A stretch of DNA of 64,000 bases from Paenibacillus guangzhouensis (lineage in GTDB: Bacteria > Bacillota > Bacilli > Paenibacillales > Paenibacillaceae): NCBI RefSeq assembly GCF_009363075.1, contig NZ_CP045293.1, positions 5,925,501 through 5,989,500 on the forward strand. Direction: 5' to 3'. This document shows, piece after piece, positions 53,184-60,501 of this stretch. Each line of letters starts with the position of its first letter. Position 1 is the first letter of the stretch. The notes beneath the pieces are model-generated. The model did not search any database. It saw only the letters and a list, made by a program, of their open reading frames with translations, and was not told the origin of the DNA. Made by a program: the position numbers and the translations under genes.

Positions 53184-53846
53184 ATGAAGTATAACAGTGT
53201 ATTTGACATTATTGGGCCGATCATGGTGGGTCCGTCGAGTTCCCATACCGCAGGTGCTGCAATCATTGGCCGGCTGGCTCGGAGTGTGTTCGGGCGGGAA
53301 CCGAAGCGGGCGGATATTCATTTGTATGGTTCTTTTGCAGAGACGTACCGCGGACATGCGACAGATGTGGCGATTGTTGGGGGATTGCTTGATTTTGATA
53401 CCAATGATGAGCGGATTCCTAATTCACTGCAATTGGCGAAGGAAGCGGGACTTATTGTGGAGTTCCATAAAGAAGAAGCGGTGCCGGAGCATCCGAACAC
53501 GACGAAGATTCGTCTCGAAGATGAGCGGGGATCCCTCGAAGTAATTGGGGTTTCGATCGGGGGCGGCAAAGTAGAAATTACGGAACTGAATGGCTTCAAG
53601 CTGCGGTTGAACGGGATGTATCCAGCGATTCTGGTGCTTCATAATGATCGATATGGGGTTATTTCCGGGGTAACGAACATCCTGACACACCATCATGTGA
53701 ACATTGGGCATATGGAAGTGTCGCGGAAGGAAAAAGGACAGATGGCACTGATGGTCATTGAGGTAGATCAGAATCTAGAGGATGCAATTCTGGATGAGAT
53801 TCGGAAGCTCGATCATGTAACACAAGTGACGCGGATGAGTCCTTAA
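53184..53846 (+). CDS. sdaAB: L-serine dehydratase, beta subunit
   Basis: A 220-residue subunit of the iron-sulfur L-serine dehydratase, which converts serine to pyruvate and ammonia. The N-terminus DIIGPIMVGPSSSHTAGAA is the hallmark serine-site segment. The last 80 residues are an ACT domain (YGVISGVTNILTHHHVNIGH), likely for allosteric control. Ribosome site GAAGGAG. It is followed after 55 bases by the alpha subunit. Confidence 0.95.
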   Translation: MKYNSVFDIIGPIMVGPSSSHTAGAAIIGRLARSVFGREPKRADIHLYGSFAETYRGHATDVAIVGGLLDFDTNDERIPNSLQLAKEAGLIVEFHKEEAVPEHPNTTKIRLEDERGSLEVIGVSIGGGKVEITELNGFKLRLNGMYPAILVLHNDRYGVISGVTNILTHHHVNIGHMEVSRKEKGQMALMVIEVDQNLEDAILDEIRKLDHVTQVTRMSP

Positions 53847-53901
53847 CAAATTAGAGGCTAGTCATGCAATGCAACATTCGAATGAGGGGAGTCGAAGTGA
53901 C

Positions 53902-54777
53902 ATGTTCCGAAATGTAGCAGAACTCGTAGAAAAAGCAGAAAGTCAGGGCATTTCGATTGCAGAAGTAATGATTCGGCAGGAGATGGAATTTGGGGAGCTC
54001 AGCCGTGAAGCTGTCGTCGCTCGAATGGAGCGGAACTTGGACGTGATGGAACAGGCGGTGGATAAAGGGCTCGCAGGCGTACATTCCTTGTCGGGATTGA
54101 CGGGCGGAGATGCGGTCCTGATGCAGCAGTATATAGCTAAAGGCAATACATTGTCCGGGCCGTTCATTCTCGATGCGGTGTCGAAGGCTGTTGCGACGAA
54201 TGAAGTGAATGCTGCGATGGGGATGATCTGCGCGACGCCAACGGCAGGGTCGGCAGGGGTCGTACCTGGGACACTGTTCGCGGTTCGGGAGACACTTAAG
54301 CCGACACGAGAGCAAATGGTGAATTTCCTGTTCACTGCCGGGGCGTTCGGGTTCGTCATTGCGAACAATGCGTCCGTATCTGGTGCGGCAGGCGGTTGTC
54401 AGGCGGAAGTTGGTTCTGCGACAGGAATGGCTGCGGCAGCGCTCGTCGAATTGGCAGGTGGTACGCCGGAGCAGTCGGCTCACGGGATGGCGATTGCACT
54501 GAAGAATCTGCTCGGTCTCGTCTGTGATCCCGTAGCAGGACTCGTGGAAGTCCCTTGTGTGAAGCGGAATGCGATGGGAGCGGCGGTCGCCATGGTCGCA
54601 GCAGATATGTCGCTCGCAGGTATTAAGAGCCGAATTCCGGCGGATGAAGTCATCGAAGCGATGTACCGCATCGGACAAGGTATGCCGAGCGCGCTGCGCG
54701 AGACGGCTCGCGGCGGATTGGCCGCGACACCGACAGGTAAGAAGCTGGCCGAGCAGATTTTTGGAGAGAAACAGTAA
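53902..54777 (+). CDS. sdaAA: L-serine dehydratase, alpha subunit
   Basis: A 291-residue catalytic subunit carrying the oxygen-sensitive 4Fe-4S cluster. Cys candidates are in [29 protein letters not shown] and [17 protein letters not shown]. These are the conserved cluster blocks of the family. Start ATG 53902 follows GAGGGGAG by ten bases; ATG 53869 has no site. Operon partner of sdaAB. No terminator follows directly; the next strong one is at about 55192. Confidence 0.93.
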   Translation: MFRNVAELVEKAESQGISIAEVMIRQEMEFGELSREAVVARMERNLDVMEQAVDKGLAGVHSLSGLTGGDAVLMQQYIAKGNTLSGPFILDAVSKAVATNEVNAAMGMICATPTAGSAGVVPGTLFAVRETLKPTREQMVNFLFTAGAFGFVIANNASVSGAAGGCQAEVGSATGMAAAALVELAGGTPEQSAHGMAIALKNLLGLVCDPVAGLVEVPCVKRNAMGAAVAMVAADMSLAGIKSRIPADEVIEAMYRIGQGMPSALRETARGGLAATPTGKKLAEQIFGEKQ

Positions 54778-54789
54778 ACGGGGGTCCGC

Positions 54790-55181
54790 TCATGCGGCCG
54801 AGACCGGATGGCAGGGCAAGATGAGGATAAAGCACGCGCCTTCTCCATATCGGCTCTGCACTTCGATCTGGTCATGATGCAGCTCGACGAGCTTGGACAC
54901 GATGGATAGGCCAACCCGCTGCCGCCATACTGACGAGATCTGGATTTCTCGACGCGGTACAAGCGGTCGAATAGATAGGGCAGATCGGCTTCCGGAATGC
55001 CGATGCCCGTATCTTGAACATTGCTTCGGACCGGGCTAAATGGAATCCGTAATGGAACCTTAACCGACCACCAGGCCGATGGCACATAGAATCACAAGAA
55101 ACTGGCGAATGCTATGAAGGAAGGCTACGATCGTATGTGACTGATCCAAGCGTCGGGAATATGCCGGAATAAGGAGCGCAT
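54790..55181 (-). pseudogene. Decayed sensor histidine kinase
   Basis: Reading the minus strand, the C-terminal ATPase domain is plain: [19 protein letters not shown], then YGGSGL, then after a one-base deletion near 54910 the frame resumes as [20 protein letters not shown] and ends PVSAA. Upstream of DTGIG the kinase core is missing. Farther 5' a membrane-helix-like piece ([20 protein letters not shown]) and a possible start (MRSLF at 55181) remain. So the gene has an internal deletion plus a frameshift. No response-regulator gene remains next to it. Confidence 0.7.
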
Positions 55182-55191
55182 GTGAAAAAAC

Positions 55192-55249
55192 ACCCTCTAG
55201 CATCATACTTCCGCGAATGAGCGGGTAGGATGCGGAGGGTATTTTTTTT
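55192..55249. terminator. Strong bidirectional terminator
   Basis: ACCCTC (55192-55197) pairs with GAGGGT (55235-55240), extended by AGCATC/GATGC and CCGC/GCGG inside. Eight Ts follow on the plus side, and six Ts lie on the minus side. Confidence 0.8.
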
Positions 55250-55259
55250 GTTGTGGTGA

Positions 55260-55495
55260 GTCAAGATGGAGCATGTATCGGCGTTTATGTTGGATTCTAT
55301 CCAGGATAAGACGCTGAATGGAGGTTATTGCACCTCTATATTGTATTTGTGCAGGATAGAAGACATATATCGCTTCATTCTCCGCTTATATGGCCGAAGT
55401 TCGTGCAAAAATACAGGATAACACGCTGTCGGCGAGCTATCTGCCATAATTTAATGTAAATTATCCATGATAGAGGGCTAACTATCCTGTGCTAG
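55260..55495. repeat. Dispersed intergenic repeat, cluster B
   Basis: The gap holds several CAGGATA or TATCC units. The one at 55393-55421 is an inverted near-copy of the unit at 26278-26306 (shared TATCCTG, TGCA and GAACTT segments on the minus strand). Related pieces lie at about 55296-55310, 55350-55360 and 55465-55492. No gene is seen in this 250-base gap. Confidence 0.5.
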
Positions 55496-55504
55496 GCGAT
55501 GTGC

Positions 55505-57262
55505 TTATCTACGCCCACGTCCGCCGCTGCTGCCACGGCCACCGCGGCCAGTCTCTTGGCGCCCGCGGCTGTTATCGCGCCCGCCACGGCCAGCTGGCTG
55601 CGCTCCGCGGTTGCTGCTGCGTTCGCCGCGACCCGCGCTTTGCGCTGCGCGCCCGAAGTCGCGTTCGCCGCGACCCGCGCTTTGCGTCGCGCGCCCGAAG
55701 TCGCGTTCGCCGCGACCCGCGCTTTGCGCTGCGCGCCCGAAGTCGCGTTCGCCGCGACCCGCGCTTTGCGCTGCGCGCCCGAAGTCGCGCTCCCCGCGAC
55801 CCGCGCCTTGCGCTGCGCGCCCGAAGTCGCGTTCGCCGCGACCCGCGCCTTGCGCTGCGCGCCCGAAGTCGCGCTCCCCGCGACCCGCGCTTTGCGCTGC
55901 GCGCCCGAAGTCACGCTCCCCGCGACCCACGCTTTGCGCCGCGCGCCCGGAGTCGCGTTCGCCGCGACCAGCGCCCGCCGCTGCGCGCCCGCCGCTGCGC
56001 TCCTCGCGCTGCGTCCCGCGGCCTGCGTTGCCGCGTCCAGCGCCACGGCGCTCACCGCCGCCGCGACCCGCCTTCGGCGCGTCCGAGCGGCTCTGGCGGC
56101 CCGCCTTCGCTTGGGACGCCTTCGCATCGCCCGTGCGCTCAAGCCCTGAGGCGCCAAGCTGGCGCTTCGGCAGCGTCATGCGAATGCCGCGCTCGATGGC
56201 TTCGAGCGCCCCGCGATCATGCGATGTCACGAACGTAATCGCTGTTCCGGTATTGCCGGCGCGGCCCGTCCGTCCAATCCGATGGATGTAGAGCTCTGCA
56301 TCCGCAGGAATGTCATAGTTGAAGACATGTGTGACGCCTTCTACATCCAGTCCACGCGCCGCCATATCAGTCGCGACGAGAATTTGCAGCCTCGCCTCGC
56401 GGAATTTCTTCATGACTTGCTCACGCTTCGCTTGCGTAAGATCGCCATGCAGCTCGTCTGATGCATAGCCTTGCTCCTGCAGCTCTTGATTCAGCTTGCT
56501 TGCACGGCGCTTGGTCCGGCAGAACACGACCGCGAGATACGGACGCTGCTGATCAATGAGGGTGCACAGGTCGTTGAACTTCGAGCGGTCTGTGACCTGC
56601 ATGGCGATTTGAGTAATCTCCTCGACCGTCACTTGCTTCGCTTCAACCTTCACGTGGTGCGGCTGCTTCATATACGCTTGCGCCAATTGACGCACTTGCA
56701 GCGGCATTGTTGCCGAGAAGAGGAGCGTCTGACGGCGTGTCGGCGTCTGGACAATAATATCCTGTACTTCCGTCAAGAAGCCCATGTGCAGCATTTGGTC
56801 GGCTTCGTCGAGCACGAGCATTTTCAGCTTGCCGAGCGTAATCGATCCGCGGCGCAAATGGTCGAGCAGTCGGCCAGGGGTCGCTACGACGATATGAACC
56901 GCGCCTTCTAGCTTCCGCAGCTGGCGTTCAACATCTTGTCCGCCGTAAGCCGCGAGCACGCGTGCACCCACGACGGGGGCCAGCTTCTTGAGTTCGGTCG
57001 TGATCTGAATGGCAAGCTCGCGTGTTGGGGTCAAGATCAGACCTTGCACGCCATCGTTGTTCACATTGATCCGCTCGAGCATCGGCAGTACGAATGCGAG
57101 CGTCTTTCCCGTTCCTGTCTGTGCTTCGGCGATCACATCGTGTTCATTGTGTATAAAAGGAATGGACTCTTCTTGAATCGGAGTCGGGGATGTAATCCCG
57201 AGCTCCTGCAGTTTCAAGGCGAGTTCCGTTCGGATGCCTAATTTGCTAAATGGTTTTGTCAT
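55505..57262 (-). CDS. DEAD-box RNA helicase with 14-residue tandem-repeat tail
   Basis: 585 residues. The ATP-dependent RNA helicase core (about 1-370) has AQTGTGKT, PTRELAIQI, TPGRLLDHL, VLDEADQML, SAT, and HRIGRTGRAGNTG, close to CshA-type cold-shock and mRNA-decay helicases. From about residue 385 the sequence is Arg/Gly-rich. It contains ten 14-residue units of the type GRGERDFGRAAQSA, seven nearly perfect and three degenerate, then GRGGRGSSGGRGRR. Such RGG-like tails bind RNA. Start ATG 57262 follows AAGGGAGAT; the longer frame has no site. The 42-base DNA repeats (about 55608-56030) keep extra frames open on both strands. Confidence 0.92.
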   Translation of the reverse strand: MTKPFSKLGIRTELALKLQELGITSPTPIQEESIPFIHNEHDVIAEAQTGTGKTLAFVLPMLERINVNNDGVQGLILTPTRELAIQITTELKKLAPVVGARVLAAYGGQDVERQLRKLEGAVHIVVATPGRLLDHLRRGSITLGKLKMLVLDEADQMLHMGFLTEVQDIIVQTPTRRQTLLFSATMPLQVRQLAQAYMKQPHHVKVEAKQVTVEEITQIAMQVTDRSKFNDLCTLIDQQRPYLAVVFCRTKRRASKLNQELQEQGYASDELHGDLTQAKREQVMKKFREARLQILVATDMAARGLDVEGVTHVFNYDIPADAELYIHRIGRTGRAGNTGTAITFVTSHDRGALEAIERGIRMTLPKRQLGASGLERTGDAKASQAKAGRQSRSDAPKAGRGGGERRGAGRGNAGRGTQREERSGGRAAAGAGRGERDSGRAAQSVGRGERDFGRAAQSAGRGERDFGRAAQGAGRGERDFGRAAQGAGRGERDFGRAAQSAGRGERDFGRAAQSAGRGERDFGRATQSAGRGERDFGRAAQSAGRGERSSNRGAQPAGRGGRDNSRGRQETGRGGRGSSGGRGRR

Positions 57263-57424
57263 GAGATCTTTTATCTCCCTTATCATAAATTCCTGTTGCT
57301 ATTGTAACATGCGTGGCGTCTTAAGCAAGCCGCATCCGGGTGTCCGTCTGTTCAATAACGCGTTACAGCATATGTTCGTTACTGCGGTTGGGTGGAATTG
57401 GCATGGATTGTATGCAATTATCTA

Positions 57425-57454
57425 TTGACTATTCTCATTGAATCGGGGCATACT
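57425..57454 (+). promoter_or_regulatory. Candidate promoter of the NSS transporter pair
   Basis: TTGACT (57425-57430), an 18-base spacer and CATACT (57449-57454). The match is fair. Confidence 0.4.
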
Positions 57455-57536
57455 GTGAAAACATTCTCATAGAAAAAATATGGGAAGAGCACGTGCCATT
57501 TCACAACGTAGATCATACACAGGTAAGGGGTTATTT

Positions 57537-58883
57537 ATGTCAAAGAAGTCACAGCAGCGCAGCAACTCGGATCAATTCTCATCATTTGGCTTCATTATGG
57601 CTGCAATTGGCAGCGCCGTCGGTATCGGGAACATGTGGAAGTTTCCTTATCTCACCGGAAGCAACGGAGGAGGAGCCTTCCTATTTGTATTTATCATTTG
57701 CTTAGTTTTGGTCGGTATTCCGATCCTGCTCGCAGAATTGTCTCTTGGTCGTGCAGGCCGCGGCGATGCGATGTCATGCTTTCAAGTCTTAGCGGTCAAA
57801 CAACGTAAACTATGGGCTAGCTTTGGCCTGTTATCCATTATCGCCGCATTTATGATTTACTCGTTCTATATTGTTGTTACGGGCTGGACGTTTAACTATG
57901 CGGTAGAATCCTTCTCTGGGGCGTTATATCAGAAGCCGGATTTTGCTGCATATTTTAATGAATTTTCAGGAGGGGGCTGGCCTCTCTTCTATATGATCGT
58001 GACAGTTGTGATTGCAGCTGGGGTGCTCATGAAAGGCGTATCTAAGGGCATTGAGCTGTTCAATAAAATATTGATTCCCGTACTAGGGGTATTGCTGGTC
58101 GTCCTTATGGTGGTTTCACTAACCTTGCCAGGCGCGAAGCAAGGCGTCGAGTTTTTCCTTAAACCGGACTTCTCGGAGCTATCCATTCAATCAACACTCG
58201 TCGCACTTGGACAGGCATTCTTCTCACTATCGCTCGGGATGGGGGCAATGGTCACGTACGGCGCTTATGTGGAGAAGGAGCAATCGTTAGGTAGAGCTAC
58301 TCTGGCTGTAAGTGTCGGGAATATTATCTATGCGGTAATCGCAGGACTAATTATTTTCCCGATGACTTTCTCGTACGGGCTTGAGCCAGCAGCAGGTCCA
58401 GGGCTCATCTTCGTAGCACTGCCAGCAGCTTTTGCTAATATGCCATTTGGTCATGTACTTGGTGGTTTTTTCTTCTTGCTGATCGCATTCGCGGCGTTGA
58501 CATCTTGCGTATCTGTACTGGAGGTTATTATTGCGTTCGTCATCAAGCATCTTCGTTGGACACGTCGGCGTGCAGTTACCGTACTATCCTGCTTAGCAGC
58601 GGTTATTGCGGTTCCGATTTCCCTATCCGTAGGAGGACCAATTGCGGAATGGAAGCTATTCGGGTTCAATCTGTTTGATTTGTTCGATTATATTGCATCG
58701 AATATTTTCCTTCCGATTGCTGGATTAGGGGTTACGTTATTCGTAGGTTACATGAGTAAGACAGCTGCGAAGGAAGCGGATCTGCATCCGGGCATGAACA
58801 AGGTGTGGCTCACGTTGCTGCGCTATGTGGTTCCTGTCTTCGTAATCCTTATTTTCCTGTATTCCACAGGGCTTATTGCGTAA
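57537..58883 (+). CDS. Sodium-dependent NSS-family transporter, copy 1
   Basis: A 448-residue Na+-coupled symporter of the neurotransmitter:sodium symporter family (LeuT fold). The first helix FGFIMAAIGSAVGIGNMWKF contains the unwound Na+/substrate site, followed by FPYLTGSNGGGAF. The helix 6-8 region has ALGQAFFSLSLGMGAMVTYG. About eleven helices. An amino acid or amine is the likely substrate. Start ATG 57537 follows AAGGGG; ATG 57480 has no site. A paralogue follows after 43 bases. Confidence 0.88.
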   Translation: MSKKSQQRSNSDQFSSFGFIMAAIGSAVGIGNMWKFPYLTGSNGGGAFLFVFIICLVLVGIPILLAELSLGRAGRGDAMSCFQVLAVKQRKLWASFGLLSIIAAFMIYSFYIVVTGWTFNYAVESFSGALYQKPDFAAYFNEFSGGGWPLFYMIVTVVIAAGVLMKGVSKGIELFNKILIPVLGVLLVVLMVVSLTLPGAKQGVEFFLKPDFSELSIQSTLVALGQAFFSLSLGMGAMVTYGAYVEKEQSLGRATLAVSVGNIIYAVIAGLIIFPMTFSYGLEPAAGPGLIFVALPAAFANMPFGHVLGGFFFLLIAFAALTSCVSVLEVIIAFVIKHLRWTRRRAVTVLSCLAAVIAVPISLSVGGPIAEWKLFGFNLFDLFDYIASNIFLPIAGLGVTLFVGYMSKTAAKEADLHPGMNKVWLTLLRYVVPVFVILIFLYSTGLIA

Positions 58884-58926
58884 TACCTCATGACAACTCG
58901 CGCAGACAGGAGAAATTGCATTTATT

Positions 58927-60282
58927 ATGGCGAATAACAGAACAGAACTTGAGACGAATCAAGTAACAGATCAATTCAGTAATACCGGCTTCATCCTAGC
59001 TGCGATCGGCAGCTCCGTCGGCCTCGGGAATATGTGGATGTTTCCTTATATCACCGGACAGAACGGAGGCGGGGCGTTCGTTCTCCTCTTCTTCCTATGT
59101 CTACTTATCGTAGGGATGCCCGTCCTTCTGGCTGAACTCGCGATTGGCCGAGGCGGACGCGGCGATGCGGCATCTTCCTTCCGAAACCTGACTACACGCA
59201 GAATGTGGCATAATAGCGGTATTTTTCTGGTTATCGGCGCATTTATGTTATTTACGTTCTATAGTGTCGTTGCGGGCTGGACGCTGCAGTACACGCTGCA
59301 ATCCTTCGTTGGCGACCTCTATTCGAATCCGAACTATGCGGAGACTTTCGTACAATATACAAGCGGCTGGATGCCGGTATTTTGGCAGCTTATTATTTTC
59401 GTGATTACAGGTTGGATCGTTGCTAGAGGGATTTCCGGCGGCATTGAGAAATTCAACAAAATTGTACTCCCTGCACTTCTAATCATTCTTATCGTTCTTA
59501 TGGTCCGTGCGTTATTCTTGTCTGGGGCGGGCGAAGGGATTTCCTTCTTCCTGAAGCCGGACTTCTCGCAGCTGACGGTCGATTCACTATTGCAAGCGCT
59601 GGGGCAAGCATTTTTCTCGCTCTCGCTAGGGGTAGGGGCCATGATGACTTACGGCGCATATGTGGAGAAAAATCAATCGCTTAGCCAGGCTACCTTGGCA
59701 ATAACGGGAGGCAGTGTCGTCTATGCGCTCATCGCGGGGCTTATTATTTTCCCGACCACGTTCTCCTACGGGATTGCACCGACTTCGGGGCCGGGGCTAG
59801 TCTTTATCGCTCTGCCGGCGGCTTTTGCATCGATGCCATTTGGGCATATGTTCGGTGCCTTCTTCTTCGTTCTGCTCGCGATTGCGGCGCTGACTTCAGC
59901 CATCGGCATGGTTGAGGTTCCCGTCGCCTATTGTATGAATCGCTGGCATTGGAGCCGGAAGAAAGCGACGACGCTCGTCATGATTGTGTGTTATGCTTTT
60001 GCTCTGCCATGTGTGCTCTCCGCAGGTGGTGTGCTTAGCACATTCTTATTAGGCGGCAAGACGATCTTTGATTGGATGAATTACATCACGTCGAACATTA
60101 TGCTCCCGCTCGGCGGATTGATGATAACGATTTTTGTCGGTTACGTATGGACGAAGTCGGTGGAAGAAGCAGGACTCAGCTCGGGCTGGTTCAGAGCATG
60201 GATTTTCACGATGCGTTATATCGCGCCGGTACTTATTATATTGATCTTATTATCATCGATCGGCTTATTGAAACTAGGCTAG
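58927..60282 (+). CDS. Sodium-dependent NSS-family transporter, copy 2
   Basis: A 451-residue paralogue of the preceding transporter with the same NSS blocks: FILAAIGSSVGLGNMWMFPY, TGQNGGGAF and ALGQAFFSLSLGVGAMMTYG. The TM1 residue after GNMW is Met rather than Lys, which might change the ligand pocket. Both copies likely share one transcript and the terminator at 60293. The ribosome site (AGGAGA) is about 15 bases from the ATG, so translation may be weaker than for copy 1. Confidence 0.88.
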   Translation: MANNRTELETNQVTDQFSNTGFILAAIGSSVGLGNMWMFPYITGQNGGGAFVLLFFLCLLIVGMPVLLAELAIGRGGRGDAASSFRNLTTRRMWHNSGIFLVIGAFMLFTFYSVVAGWTLQYTLQSFVGDLYSNPNYAETFVQYTSGWMPVFWQLIIFVITGWIVARGISGGIEKFNKIVLPALLIILIVLMVRALFLSGAGEGISFFLKPDFSQLTVDSLLQALGQAFFSLSLGVGAMMTYGAYVEKNQSLSQATLAITGGSVVYALIAGLIIFPTTFSYGIAPTSGPGLVFIALPAAFASMPFGHMFGAFFFVLLAIAALTSAIGMVEVPVAYCMNRWHWSRKKATTLVMIVCYAFALPCVLSAGGVLSTFLLGGKTIFDWMNYITSNIMLPLGGLMITIFVGYVWTKSVEEAGLSSGWFRAWIFTMRYIAPVLIILILLSSIGLLKLG

Positions 60283-60292
60283 TGATCGAGAC

Positions 60293-60331
60293 AGCGTCTA
60301 CCGCTCTTAATGGGCAGGTAGGCGCTTTTTT
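60293..60331 (+). terminator. Terminator after the NSS pair
   Basis: AGCGTCTACC pairs with GGTAGGCGCT (one G-U), followed by six Ts. Confidence 0.85.
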
Positions 60332-60397
60332 AATATGAAAAAAGTCGGGTGAAATAAATACGGCTTGCGGTGGGGAAAAATTTTTTGTGTATTTTCA

Positions 60398-60426
60398 TGC
60401 AACATTTTGTGGAACCCTCCCGTTTA
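60398..60426 (+). promoter_or_regulatory. ECF-sigma-like promoter before the repeat protein
   Basis: TGCAAC with a following ATTTT stretch (60398-60408) and CGTTTA at 60421-60426, 17 bases after TGCAAC. It resembles the TGCAAC/CGTC-type promoters read by extracytoplasmic-function sigma factors. Confidence 0.45.
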
Positions 60427-60501
60427 GGAGTATGTAAGCAAGGCAACAAGTAAGAGAAATATGGAATCTATTATACATACCCACATTAGGAGGATGACAA
60501 C

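Noticed and set aside
55608-56030. Regular 42-base direct repeats considered as a CRISPR array
   Set aside because: There are no unique spacers. The repeats are contiguous and in frame with the helicase.
55489-56291. Long open frames on both strands (plus frames from 55489, 55499 and 55611; an extra minus frame from 56157)
   Set aside because: They come from the GC-rich 42-base repeats coding the helicase tail. They lack ribosome sites and show only repeated Arg/Ala/Pro words.
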